Shown here one piece after another: positions 45,301 through 57,079 of a DNA stretch of 64,000 nucleotides. A model generated the notes under the pieces. That model worked only from the letters and a program-made list of their open reading frames with translations. It was not told where the DNA came from and made no database searches. This DNA comes from Amyelois transitella (taxonomy: Eukaryota > Arthropoda > Insecta > Lepidoptera > Pyralidae). Numbering within the stretch: the stretch's first letter is position 1; the number at the start of each line of letters is the position of its first letter. A program made the translations under genes and the position numbers. The stretch is from assembly GCF_032362555.1 (NCBI RefSeq), contig NC_083509.1:6471001-6535000 (forward strand), in the 5' to 3' direction.

Positions 45301-47708
45301 AGGTTTGAGAAGCCCACATTTTGCCCCAATACGCTTTAGAGTCAGTGTTCTCAAAAATGGTCTTGAAAAAATTAACTATCATGAAAAACTAGTTATCCAT
45401 TTATATTATTAAAGTTGTAGATTTTTCTGGCAGTGATACGCAGTTCAGACCCGTCTGTAAACGTCGTGTTATTGGAAGACACAGCGGCGGTAGCGGGCGT
45501 GACCGTGGCGGCGTCGTGTATGGCGATCTCGCAGTACACCGGCAATCCGTTGCCTGACGCCGTGGGCAGCATCCTCGTTGGCACTTTGCTGGCCGGCGTT
45601 GCTTCTTTCATCATTTTGAGCAATGTTAACGCTCTTGTTGGCAGGTAATAAATAATTCTTCTTCGCTACCTTATTCTATTTATACGAAAAAAGCTTCCCA
45701 AGGATTCAATAAATTAAGCTAAATATTAAGCGAGATGCAAGCCTTTCGAATTTGGTGCATATTCTGCATTATTAATTCCAGTCAATTGTGTAGCTGCGCA
45801 GAAGTCTATTTATGTATGGCTCGAAAATTGCGCGGTTGAGCCTATCAGGATACGCCATTTGTATCCGTGAACTGAACCGTCCGCTATTAAGAGCGAGATA
45901 ACAGGACATTTTGTTTTTTGGGATTTTAAGTTCGTGTAATTAGGTCCATTATTTTATTAGACTATATATAATCTTGTTATTTTTTATTCAGGTCGATCCC
46001 CCAGGAGCAGTTAGACGAAATAAATAGCGTTTTGGAAAGAGACTTTATGATTCGAGCAATACACGATGTAAAGGGTATAGACATAGGAAGTAACCTCATT
46101 AGGTATAAGGTAAGTCTGAGTTACATACATGAAATATCATCATATAGTATAGAGCTAATATATATTTCCTACTCATAAAAACAAATCTTAATATATTTAA
46201 ACATATAAAAACAGATTTCCAATTAAAGAAAGTACTGTCAGTTTAGTTTTTTTTTCTTTGCCTCTGATTACAATTAGTAATCTATTTTTGGAACGTGAAA
46301 TATATTATTGCAATTTATATTTTCTTTTAATTAGAAATTTAACTATTTATTGCGATTTTTTGTTATTTATTCGTATTTGCTAATGCAAATCGATCCTAAT
46401 GGGTCTTATTGCACATACTAATTAGAATACTGAATGTAAATACTGTTGGTATATTTTATTAAATAAATAGGACAAGTACTTTACAGTTTGGTTTGGACTT
46501 TTAACCTTGATTGTGCATGTCATCTGTACTTAGATAAGTTAGTTTGTTAGATAAAAACAATTGATATTATTTAAAAACAATCTTAGAAATCTTCAATAAA
46601 AGTCTTAAATTATTTTTAAAAACTGTAAGAATTTAAGTAATCTTAAAGGACTTATTTTAAATTCAATAAATGTTGTAAATTTTGTCTGTAACTGTAGTAG
46701 TTTATGTCAGAATATGTTGAAAGCATTATGCCATTTGATGTAGCTGTTAAAGAATAAGGTTTTATATTTTTTGAGGGTGCATTTAAGACAGTATGGTCCC
46801 TTAATGTTTTCTTGTTTTCAGGCTGAAGTAGATTTTGATGGCAGAGCTCTGACCAGATCTTATTTGGAGAAGCACGATTTAAACACACTGATGGAGGTAT
46901 GTACTAACAACAAATATTGAGTATCTTATAGCTTGGACGTGTACATATTTATAAATACAAATGTGCTGTTGTTCTAAAGATGATAATATCTTAGCATGAA
47001 TATTATTGTAAATAAATAGCATCGCTTACTTAACAGTTGGGTACTTAAAAAGAAGTAGACAGATGATTAAATAGCATATAAAATATACTTGTAACCCATA
47101 TAATATTAATAAAAAAATTAAGATATTATACTGAGCCTGATGTTTATTAACAGGATATGAAGAAAATTGACACTATTGATGACGTAGAAGCATTCCTACT
47201 GAAACATGGCGAAAATATTGTAGATATGTTGGGCGGGGAGATCGACAGAATAGAACTGAAATTAAGGGTAAGCTTCATATTCATACTTATATAGTCACGT
47301 CTTTATTTACGACAGAGCCAACAATCTTGAAAAGACTAATAGGCCACGTTCGGCTGTTTGGCTTTATGATAGAATTGAGATTCAAATAGTGACAGGTTGC
47401 TAACCCATCGCCTTAGAAGAGTACTAATATTGTAGAAGTGAAAGCCTGTATATTATGCTTTCACAACCTATCTGCTAGATCGATTTAAAAATAAATTGAG
47501 ATCGAGAATATCCGCGCAAAATGTCGTGAAGTTACAGCTAGATAAGTAAACAAGGATTTTTAAGAGCAACTTATTACTATTACCGCATTTTTAGTTTCAA
47601 TTATTTGTGTGTGCGACTATAATGTATGCGGCGTTCTTAAAAAACTGTTGTGTTCTCTTTCAGAAAAAGTTTCCACAAATTCGACACTGTGATTTGGAGA
47701 TCCTGTAA
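42372..47708 (+). CDS. SLC30A9: Zinc transporter 9 (SLC30A9/ZnT9), mitochondrial
   Basis: Twelve exons: 42372-42753, 43183-43382, 43560-43632, 43717-43846, 44139-44277, 44643-44798, 45013-45124, 45434-45644, 45992-46109, 46822-46896, 47154-47267, 47664-47708. They total 1,755 nt, 584 aa, in one frame. The human protein is 568 aa. The basic, serine/threonine-containing N-terminus fits a mitochondrial targeting region and is followed by a proline-rich linker. The segment YERNFITPMRAMTEYLLKQS onward (about residues 140-230) is the conserved pre-membrane domain of this family. The cation-efflux core follows: NGCNFLFKLCAWFYTGSHSLFSECIHSLADT (residues 263-293, split here as a long motif) and LLEDTAAVAGV hold the metal-site H/D/E residues. 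SLC30A9 exports zinc from the mitochondrial matrix. It is convergent with UFSP2. The start codon is the first ATG in frame; no upstream alternative fits. Confidence 0.95.
43015..43110 (-). repeat. Dispersed repeat tail in an SLC30A9 intron
   Basis: CATACATACAAACCATCTTG, CCATTGGGATAGGCAGATAC and TGGATTTCCACTTGCTAC resemble a moth LINE/SINE tail read in reverse. No second copy in the window. Confidence 0.45.
47283..47425 (+). repeat. Dispersed repeat family A in an SLC30A9 intron
   Basis: ATAGTCACGTCTTTAT, CAGAGCCAACAATCTTGAAA, AATAGTGACAGGTTGCTAAC and the CATCGCC block. It is 3'-truncated, like the copies at 9,267 and 18,247. Confidence 0.7.
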
Positions 47709-49160
47709 AGTTCAACTGGTTCAAACCTGCAATAAAAACGTTATGTTACTTTAGCTAGATATACTCAAGCTTTTTCCCACTGTTTAACACTATTGTCCTA
47801 CCGTGGTCGAAGTTAACTTTACATCAAATGTTAACTACTTATTAAGGGTTAAAATGTACAGCTGAAGATATTTGTATATACATTAATGTATATAATCCCC
47901 TATATTACATACGTATTGTTTGAAATTAAAACAATCGGTATTTGAATTTACAAATACTTGTTGAATGCAATGTACGTTAAAATTGTCAAGTGTTTCTCAT
48001 TCTCTGAAGTCTTTTTCTGTGATTTAGTTGTACATAAATGAAGTTAAGTTTTTGATTAAATACATAGGTTTTATAAGTCAGTGACGGCTTAGTTTTTATT
48101 TATTTTGATGTGTAAACTTGATAGCTTGTAACCACCTTGGAACTTAGGAAATACAGAAATACATAAAAACTCGTTGAATTATAATTTAATTAGTACAAAA
48201 AATAACAATTTCATTTAGCTTACATGCTTCTGATATCGTCACAACAATAATAATATAGGCACAACATTATAAGCAAGTGCAGAGGGAATGAATAGAATAT
48301 AAATTAGATTACAATAATTCAATCCTGTGTAATAAATGCCAAAGAAGTCATATTGAATTTATTAAAATCGTGTGCTGCTATCATAATAAAACAACAAAAT
48401 ACACTTATTTACAAATTCAAAACAATTGACACTCGCATTTGAAACGCGCATTCCTGTTTATTCTGTCAGACTTAATTTAAAATTACGGCGATCCACTATA
48501 GGTACTTTTTATATAGAACATTCTGAGTTTAAACTTTATTCTTGTATGAGTAATATAGTAAATTAGGTAACTGTTGCCTCATTATAAATAATCTAATGTG
48601 GTGTCGCAATTTTCACATACAAACACCAGAAAGATACACAAAAAATCCAGGCTATCCCATCAATCCTTATGCTACCTTCTCCACTTAAATGATATGGCAT
48701 ATTTAAAAACAAAGAAATTGCGCGATATTCCCAAATGCAAACACGTGGAATAGAGAAAGTTGACATGCTTAGTAGGTATTACTAGCTATCACAGCTTGAT
48801 CGTAGCAACAACACGATAAAATTCAAATTATTAAATGTCTTCTAATACACTGAACTGCAAAAAAAGACTCCCATCAAAATAGACGCTAATTTAAAAATTG
48901 CTTAGCATATAAAGGAATGGCTTTGAACTGATCTATGGTTATGCTCAGAAAGATTTTGAGAAATATAGAGCATTCAATAAATTGATGGTTTGCATATATA
49001 TCCGAACTCTCAGCATCAATGCTATAAGCATTTACATTTCAAAATGGCAATTCAATAACATCGTAACCGAATACATAGGATCGCCATGATTATAAGAAAG
49101 TGAAAACTATCCTCATTTAAAATTAATTAGCGGATTATGTAATTAAATAGTCCAGCATTG
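47709..49160. other. Convergent 3' intergenic region between SLC30A9 and UFSP2
   Basis: AT-rich, with 3' UTR sequence at both sides. No exon or clear transposon end seen. Confidence 0.4.
47731..47736 (+). terminator. SLC30A9 polyadenylation signal
   Basis: AATAAA 23 bases after the stop codon. Further AT-rich 3' UTR may extend beyond. Confidence 0.5.
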
Positions 49161-49166
49161 TTTATT
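49161..49166 (-). terminator. UFSP2 polyadenylation signal
   Basis: AATAAA on the minus strand about 36 bases after the UFSP2 stop at 49202-49204. Confidence 0.6.
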
Positions 49167-49201
49167 AATTGTGGTTATTGAGCACTACATTGACTTGAGC
49201 A

Positions 49202-52200
49202 CTAAATAGCAGGTTTAGTCTGTGGTAGGCAGAGGTTGTAGTGGGCAGCCTTGTTCCAGAAGTCTGAAGATTTCCAGCCGCACCAGCCTTTGTTGATGAC
49301 TGTAGTGAGATCTTCGGCGCCAGTGTAGTGGGGATCGAGGATGAGGTAACGAACTTCATGTGTGACTGTATTGTATTCAACACCTAAGATTGTATGGGCT
49401 AGTACCCCACCACCTAAAACATCAAATCATAGTTGTAAACAAAATCATTTTTGTTTAATGGCTACTTGTACTCCTGTTAGTCTGATTTTATACAAGTTTT
49501 ACTGTCAAATGCTTTATTCTCGACAAGGCTAATTTGGCACATTTTACTAAAAATGTACAGTTACTAGTCACACCAAATTTATTAAAAGTACATTACTTTA
49601 AAATGTAGCATTCAATAAAACTCACCAATCATAATAGGGCTACCATGCGTCTGGAAATGATGGACCAATTCAGGGGCGTAACTTTGTAACTCAGCACCAG
49701 TATTGGCAAAAATAATTCTTGATTGCACACCTAGTAAAGTTTCTAGACAAAACATCACTTCAGTTGAGCCTATCCACTGTTTCGAACCTATAAACGTGGA
49801 TGGTTTATCTCCTATTCTTACAAGGCACTGTTGAATTTCTTTGTGACTTGGAACGTCAACTGTAGTGTAGCCTTGAAACCTGAAAAAAAATAATGTATCA
49901 AAACTTAATGATCTTCTTGGGGCCGTGGCGTATTATCACGATCTACATGGTAAATTTCTAAACTGCAGTGTACTCTTTTTTCAAGATTGTACAATTTAAA
50001 ATATATAATTATGGAATTTACCTGAACCACGAAAAAATTGTCTGCATCGAGCGGTATGCGCAACCCCACCCATCATCATTAAAGTTGTCTTGCATGTAGT
50101 GATGGTAGGCATACCGCCCTCTCACCAACGCCGTGGTCACATCTGGTTTAGGCGGCGACGGCGTGATTGCTTCGTGGGGGTTTATCAGATGCTGTTTCGC
50201 ACTTCTGATGCTGTATGCGTTACCTCTGCGGAATATCGGCTTCGTGAGAGGTAACACCAGTTGCTGGTGAAGCAAGCGCCGTTCTTTTTCTGTAAGGAAA
50301 TAAAAATTACTAAGAGCTTCGATTCGAGTTCAACAGTTGAGACTCTAATTAGGTAACATAATAAGACACTTGAAAACATTGCACACATGTTGCATGTTCG
50401 ATACATACAAGGCTTGGTAAAAAGTGTGTATTGAACATTATGATGGATCTTTTCTATTATATATTTTCTATATATTATACCTTTCTTAACTTACCCATAC
50501 TTTCATCTGGTATTCCTTTAGGGACTACTCTGGTCAAGAAATGACCTAATTCATTAGGTAGATAGTGAAATGTTTCTGGCAAACGCAAACCGGCACCATC
50601 ACCAATACCTTCTTGACCTGCAAGAGGAAAATAAAAAATGTTTATAGCAATGTGGTGTCAGATTCTATATTAATATTATTAAAGGTGAAAACAAGACTTC
50701 ATCATATATACCTAGTTGTTCTAATAACACATTTTCCAAAAGCCTTAAAGAGCGGCATGCAGCTTCAACTAAAACAGTATAGAGATCCAATAACTTGGTG
50801 CTACGATGTATCATGGCCATAGTGTCTACCCGCAGAGGCATACTGATGCAGAATGCAGCTGTAAAAATAAAATAAAACATTATTTATTTTATGGCTTGAT
50901 ATTTAATTTTATAAAATTATAAATAAATAGCATTATAATGCTATTTTTAACTTACGTTTTCTTTGTGTTGTCATCATTTTGACTGCAGTCTTAACAAGTT
51001 TATCAGAAAGTATATCTTTTGTTGATTTCAATACTAAATTTACAGGTACAATTTCCTGAAAGATAGTATGGATATTATTAAGGTCACATTTAATTTGCTA
51101 GAGGGCCTATTTTATAATGTTATATTAGGAAACATTAGTCTTACCACATATTTATTCTTAAGGAAGGCTAGTTTCATTTACAGAGAATATTTATAATAGG
51201 TGCACAAGTTTCATATAACAAAAAATGTATATTTATAAAAGTTGGGGGAAACTGGCAAAGTAATTAGAGTATTAAACAATCATAGTTCAACACTTACAAT
51301 GGTATTTGTGAGATGTTTCTTTTTCTTTGTGGGTTGCTCTGGACTTTTTGAATCCACCAATTCTCCTATAGTAGCTTCTGTACTTGTGCCAGTCAGTCCA
51401 ACATCAGAATCTACACCAAATAAATATACTGATGTTTCATCTATATGGAATGAGACTTGTCCTGATGCTATCTGTGAAAATTAAAATATAATGTAAATGT
51501 AGCTTTATCACACCTTTAACTGTTACAGGGTAATTAAGTTGAATGGCCTAATGATGAAACAGAGATTCAGATAATAACAAGTACTAGCCTTTTCTCAAAG
51601 AAAAACTCAATTTTATATCCCTGATTGACTTTAACAATGTGCATGGGAAGAAAAATAGTATGTGTTATTTTATTTTCGTTGAATCGTTGAATTTATTTAT
51701 AAAAAATTTATACTACAGGTATGTATACATAATATGATGCATATTATTAACTACATATTTATTCATGAACTATTCTATGAGTCTATCAGAATGTTTTCTA
51801 GCAAGTTTATCTTAATTCTTCCCAGGTAACCTATATAAAGTATTACCTTTTTCCTTTTACTTTGCATAATAGCTTTAACACCGGCAATGGTAGCTTCGCA
51901 ACTAAGTGGGAGCACAGTGTTAAGGCGAACATGTAAAAACTGTTTCCATAGCTCATCCACAGACAAAATATCATATTTTGTTTCTTCAAACTTATCATGT
52001 ATCAAAAAATGAGCCTTCATTTCTTTCGCATCATTAATTATAATAACAAGTGGATTATCTGTTATATCTACATCCTGAAATAAATGAAAAGATTAATATT
52101 TTCATTTGCATGTCTAAGCTAAATTCAAATAGAATTTTTTTTAACATGATTTTTATACCTGAAGTATTTCCTTGAGCGTTGATTCAATACATAAACTTTC

Positions 52201-52656
52201 ACCAAATTTGATAACCCCGCATAGTTCTACCTCACCAGGTAGATTTAAGAGAAGTTGTTTGTATGAATTGTTTTCATTTTCAAACAATTCTATGCTAAGT
52301 CCAACCACAAGTAGGGTCCCATCGTACATCAATCCATATAGGCATCCTGCGCTTTCGTCTGTGTCTAACGCAGACAATCTCTGTAAATATAAAGTAATTA
52401 TAATAATTTAGCTCGCGTGCATTTTATGCAAATACAAGTTATTACTGTCAATTACTGTACACAAGACTGCAACTGATGACGTATTAGGTTATCACTATTT
52501 CACAATGGTTTTGTGGCTTTTAATGGCTTGTAAACGAAATTTTCGCTATAAAATTCCGTTATTAGAATATTGCTTCGATATTAGCCAGATAAAATCTCAA
52601 AAAATACGAAAATTTACCTCAATAACATAGCTCGATATTTTGAGACGTGGTGACAT
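49202..52656 (-). CDS. UFSP2: UFM1-specific protease 2 (UFSP2)
   Basis: Ten exons on the minus strand: 52618-52656, 52159-52380, 51847-52074, 51298-51471, 50956-51055, 50712-50858, 50495-50617, 50022-50289, 49626-49879, 49202-49413. They total 1,767 nt, 588 aa, in one frame. UFSP2 is a cysteine protease that removes UFM1 from substrates, chiefly at the endoplasmic reticulum and ribosome. The C-terminal peptidase C78 domain is clear. [14 protein letters not shown] holds the catalytic cysteine (Cys421, codon 50060-50062). [10 protein letters not shown] holds the catalytic Asp545 and His547. The last helix [12 protein letters not shown] is also typical. All catalytic residues are intact. The N-terminal half is less conserved, with a lysine-rich stretch (KKKKH) at the end of exon 4. 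The protein is longer than human UFSP2 (469 aa) and close to the fly length. It is followed on the same strand by EXOSC8, 720 bases upstream. Confidence 0.95.
51520..51645 (+). repeat. Degenerate family A-like repeat in a UFSP2 intron
   Basis: GAATGGCCTAATGATGAAAC, AGATTCAGATAATAACAAG and ACAATGTGCATGGGAAG follow the order of family A blocks but are strongly diverged. Confidence 0.35.
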
Positions 52657-53379
52657 TTTAAATTAATGTTGCCAGCTTGAGAACTTTCAATCAAACTTTG
52701 TCATCAATTAAAAACAAAATTAATTGCAATATATGAAAACTAGCCTAATAGGATGGAAATTGGGATAGGGCATAGGATGGGAGTTGGTTGGAAAAATCGA
52801 AAATTAATTAACCTGGATTAATTCGTAAAAACCAAAGCAATTGAAAATATATTATTTTATAAACCTATTTCGGATTCCTAGAAATACGGAAGGAAGCAAG
52901 TTATGGAGGAAGAACCACCTTATGCCAGTCCTGGTTACATTCTCACCTACGGGGGTACGTCTTTGACCATAATCCTGGACCGGATTAGCGATACACGACT
53001 TCCGTCTGAACTTCGCAACCGCACCTAATCCATTTTGGATCATTCAAACACAGCCAGTTACCTGTATGAGTTTACTCACCGTAAGATTTATTTATTATCT
53101 TTCAGGAAATTGATAGAAATTGCTGAGGTAGAAATTAGACCTGTGCTTCCATGCGCACCAACTCTTACCTAAATCTGGTACCTTCATATTCATAGTCTTT
53201 ATTTTGTTAATCTTCTATATATCATGTAGGTATAAGGCATTATAAATTTTAAATGTAGCATTGAGTATAAGGATTTGAGAAAATATGTATCCTATGTGTC
53301 TATCTTGATGATAAGTAGGCAGGTTGGATTGGTGTCGGCCAAACAGACAAGATATAGAAAAACATCATCTTAAAATATT
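52657..53379. repeat. UFSP2-EXOSC8 intergenic region with a dispersed repeat family B copy
   Basis: From about 52,860 to 53,190 the sequence has TTCTCACCTACGGGGG, CCATAATCCTGGACCGG, CTTCCGTCTGAACTTCGC, CACCTAATCCATTTTGGATC and CCAGTTACCTG, in the order of family B at 15,290. The remainder must hold the UFSP2 promoter and the EXOSC8 3' end. Confidence 0.55.
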
Positions 53380-53384
53380 TTATT
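53379..53384 (-). terminator. EXOSC8 polyadenylation signal overlapping the stop codon
   Basis: On the minus strand, AAATAAAATA contains the stop TAA (53380-53382) inside AATAAA. Confidence 0.55.
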
Positions 53385-54956
53385 TAATTTCAAGTTCATG
53401 TTTCAAACAAGTATCAATCACTTCTTCAACTAAACTAGCTCTATCCTTTGCTATCTTAAGAGCTTTTTCCTGGCATTCAGTGGAGAGATCACTTCCACCA
53501 AATTTTTGTGTCCCACAAAGTAATCCATTGTTACAGCATACAATAAAGTTTGATCCAATACCTCCACACATTTCTTCCTCATATGAAGATGGGTCTACTA
53601 GTAAAACTTCACTGAAAAAAGTTTTTATGATTATCTTATATATAAAATTCTCGTGTCACAATGTTTGTCCCATACTCCTCCGAAACGGCTTGACCGATTC
53701 TCATGAAATTTTGTGAGCATATTGAGTAGGTCTGAGAATCGGCCAACATCTATTTTTATACCCCTTAGTGATATGGGTTGTCCACCCTTAACATTTTTTT
53801 TTTAATTATAAATTATTTAAAAATTATTTATATGGCAAAACAACATTTGTCGGGACAGCTAGTAGACTTATAAAATTCTTTCTTGATGATTTATATTATA
53901 AAAATACAGGACAGAATGTGTACTCACTCTTGTAAAAGTTTATAAACAGCAAAGCTGCTAGCCACAGGCAATCCATGTACCTTTAGAGGTTTTCTGACAT
54001 TAGTATCTATTTTTATATCTTCAGTTTCATCATTATAGGTAACAGAAGGTAGTGTAACTGAAAATAAAATGCAATTAATACTTGATTATTAATCTTTAGT
54101 TTGTCTAGATTTTTTTAAGAATGTAAAAACATCCTACCTGTTTTCAAGCTTGCCATCAGTGCAATGATACAAGCATCTACTAGGCTCCCATCATTATCTA
54201 AGCACACCATATCACAATACAATACCCAAGCCAGCTTGTCGGATGTTATACATAGATCTTTTAAATCTACACATTTTGAATTTACCATAATGTCTGACAC
54301 CAAGTAACTTGTTACTTGAGCATAGTCTGAAGGAGGGCCAGGTTTATATTTTGATGAACACAATGGTGGAAGCTCCACATTGGTTACTATAAAACCTTGA
54401 TCAGGTTGTTCAGCTTTGGGTGTAGCTAATTCCTGGAAAAAAATTATATTCATAATGAAAAATACATTGATGCATGTTATAATTTATTTTATTATCTAAT
54501 TTATATTTAGTTACTACTGTTCTACTTTCTGCTATAAATAAATATATGTTAACCTTTAAAGAACTGAACATTTGAAGCAAACAAAGCATGCAGAGATTGT
54601 GGTGTGATCCATTGAGATCATGATTATGTGGTGAATTCTAAAGTTAAATACTTATCATAACTTTTATTATTTACCAGCTTAATCCCACATACAATTGTGG
54701 TATTTCCACATTTGACTACAGCTGAAGCGTCTGCAGTTTTCAGAGAATTTACATTTAATTTGATGTTTCGCTGTTCACTAAACTTTCTTCCATCAGGACG
54801 TATATTCCGAGACAGGTAATCATTGAAATATTTAACTGGATGAATAAGTCTGAAACAGCAATATTTGGAAGATTATGTTTATTTGTTAAGAAAACTAGAA
54901 AATGATAGGTAAGAAAAAAGCAAAAAAAAAAACATTTACTTATAGATTTCAGACAT
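53380..54956 (-). CDS. EXOSC8: Exosome complex subunit RRP43 (EXOSC8)
   Basis: Five exons on the minus strand: 54940-54956, 54675-54849, 54138-54432, 53928-54057, 53380-53611. They total 849 nt, 282 aa, in one frame; human EXOSC8 is 276 aa. RRP43 is one of the six RNase PH-like ring subunits of the nuclear and cytoplasmic RNA exosome; it is structural, not catalytic. Diagnostic stretches are HPVKYFNDYLSRNIRPDGR (residues about 9-27), ASAVVKCGNTTIVCGIKL, PDQGFIVTNVELPPLCSSKY, CDMVCLDNDGSLVDACIIAL and the C-terminal EEMCGGIGSNFIVC with a final helix. The first coding exon is only 17 nt (MSEIY plus two bases), which automated predictors easily miss. It is divergent from RPL31, with 712 bases between the two ATGs. 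Confidence 0.95.
53634..53863 (+). mobile_element. Helitron-like non-autonomous element in the last EXOSC8 intron
   Basis: Starts at TC (TCTTATATATAAAATTCTCG), contains CTCCTCCGAAACGGCTTGAC and GGTCTGAGAATCGGCCAACA, and ends GTCGGGACAGCTAGT. A TC start and a CTAGT end without a target duplication are the marks of Helitron-like elements. The family is common in moths. Confidence 0.7.
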
Positions 54957-55668
54957 GCTGTTATAGAAGAAAATAACTTCAGTTTTAATTTGTAAAATGT
55001 CAGTCTATTTACAAATTATTATGATAATAAAAATATTATGTTCTAAAAACAGGTTATACAATCGATATCGGCGAGATGTGGTGTTTTTTTTGCAAGCAAA
55101 CTTTAAATTCAAAATAAATATTTTATGCAAAACGTAAACATAACCTCAACTCAAAATATAATTATGAATGTTAAATAAAATAAGGGAGAAGTGTTGAATG
55201 TTGCCCGCTATGTCCGATGGTTGCCAGCTTTATATATTATTTTTTTGCGCCCGTATTTACTATTGTATTGTTTTCAATCGTAAAAGCAACAAAACTGCAA
55301 AGTTAGGTTTGTTCATACATTGTTTAAAATGAGTATTGGCTACATAGGTATATTCCGAGACATTTAAGATAAAAGTGCATATATTCCACTTACTAGGCTC
55401 TCTAGAGATTTGCCTTGATATCGTCTGGAATCGATGAGGAAAAAAATAAACGAGTTAAGTTGTCAAAGTGACATCACTCTGACGTTTCTTTTTCAGGTTG
55501 ATTTTGATTGATAAAGACGAGGTGTGTGTTTTTGTGAAATAATCTATTGAAATCTTGAAATTTATAATTAAATGTCACTGTTTAAATTCTAATTCTACCA
55601 TTCTGTTTATTCCTTCGTTCAGCCTTGTATGTATTTTGATCCTCCCTGTCATATAATTCCAGATCACA
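54957..55668. promoter_or_regulatory. Divergent promoter region of EXOSC8 and RPL31
   Basis: The 712 bases between the two ATGs must hold both promoters. On the RPL31 side a polypyrimidine run (TTTCTTTTTC, 55485-55494) resembles the TOP start of ribosomal protein mRNAs. A 5' UTR intron is plausible, from GACGAG|GTGTGTG at 55522 to AATTCCAG at 55662, which places the acceptor six bases before the ATG. Confidence 0.5.
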
Positions 55669-56475
55669 ATGGCCAAACCAAAAGGCGAGAGGAAAGGCAA
55701 GTCCGCTATCAACGAAGTTGTTACGCGAGAATACACAGTTAACTTACACAAAAGGCTTCATGGTGTAGGTTTCAAGAAACGGGCACCTCGAGCCATTAAA
55801 GAAATAAGAAAGTTTGCCGAGAAACAAATGGGAACCCCTGATGTTCGGGTAGACACTCGTCTAAACAAATACTTATGGTCCAAGGGTGTCAGGTATGTAA
55901 ATTATCAGATTTGTAGATATAATTTCGATTAGCATGTCCTTTTCTATTTAATGCTTCGTAGACAAATTAAAAACTAGTCAATGATGAACATAATATTTGT
56001 TGTCAATTTTTTGGGCTCTTGTTTGCAAAGGAAACCGTATTAAATGGAAATAAATTGTGAATTAATTAATATGAAATACTTTTACGAGGCCTGTTAAATT
56101 TAAAAAAGAATAATATTGTACTTTTAATGGCCAAGCACAAAGGTTTGCTATGCAATGCAGATGAAAATCAAAGTAATGCAATGCAAATGAATCACTTGTA
56201 AAAGGGGAAAAGAGGGATATGCTCAGCGAGTATAGCACCTATCAGACCACCATATCATTGATCAAACTGTGTTTTGTAGTTTTTAAAAAATCTTATGGTT
56301 TAATCGCAAAATTTTTTTTTTCAGGAATGTACCTTTCCGTGTTCGTGTAAGGCTTTCCCGCAGACGCAATGATGATGAGGACTCTGCCCACAAACTATTC
56401 ACACTCGTTTCATATGTCCCTGTTGCCTCAATCAAGGGTCTTCAAACGGAGAATGTTGACGTTAGTCAAGAATAA
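55669..56475 (+). CDS. RPL31: 60S ribosomal protein L31 (eL31)
   Basis: Two coding exons, 55669-55892 and 56325-56475, total 375 nt, 124 aa, the usual insect length. The sequence is textbook eL31: [20 protein letters not shown], then [36 protein letters not shown] across the junction, and [20 protein letters not shown] in exon 2. eL31 sits near the exit of the nascent peptide tunnel of the large ribosomal subunit. The intron of 432 bases is phase 2. The stop TAA at 56473-56475 lies inside an AATAAA. The gene is intact with no sign of retrocopying (intron present). Confidence 0.98.
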
Positions 56476-56476
56476 A
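56471..56476 (+). terminator. RPL31 polyadenylation signal overlapping the stop codon
   Basis: GAATAAAC contains the stop TAA within AATAAA. No other AATAAA is visible in the following 60 bases. Confidence 0.5.
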
Positions 56477-56869
56477 CTTTAAGTTTAAGTGTATTACTTC
56501 GTTTTATTTATTCTTATCCTTATGTTTATAAACTAAATTAATACATGTACACCTACATTTGAATATATTTGTGTAAACTTTCGTCATATTGGTCTAGTAA
56601 TTTTTGAGTACTTTTAAACAAAAATCAAATCTTGTTCAGAGTATTGAATAATTTTGTTTCTAAAGAAGTTACATATTCTATCAATCAAGTTCTTTATCCT
56701 ATAACAAAGGCTACTTTAATGTGAATATTTACATTAAAACCGAACCCATTTGCAAAACTTTTTTTGGTGGCTCAGTTTAGATTTTTCTGTTATCCATTTC
56801 TAAACTAAACTAATTATCTGATTTGAATGTGGGTTTCTTACATGTATTAATAAGGCTTGATCTGATTAA

Positions 56870-57065
56870 AAGTGGTAGCATATAAAAATTTCGCCGAAAT
56901 TATGTCTTATACCATGATCCTGGATATAATAAGTCAAATTTAAACACAAAGCGACTCCTGACAAACTGACAACCCAACCTTTGCAAGGGCACCTAACCCA
57001 TATTGGATCATGGTTACAAATCTTGTTGCCTGAACTAACCGATTTGACCACCGACGTTATTATTA
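56870..57065 (-). repeat. Dispersed repeat family B
   Basis: CCATGATCCTGGATATAAT, AAGCGACTCCTGACAAACTG, AAGGGCACCTAACCCATATT and GGATCATGGTTACAAATC match family B at 15,290. The strand is given arbitrarily, since the family has no known direction. Confidence 0.6.
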
Positions 57066-57079
57066 TTACCATGACTGTA

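Noticed and set aside
51242..51484. 80-codon plus-strand open frame
   Set aside because: Antisense shadow of UFSP2 exon 4.
53324..53716. 130-codon plus-strand open frame
   Set aside because: Antisense to the last EXOSC8 exon and running into a Helitron-like element.
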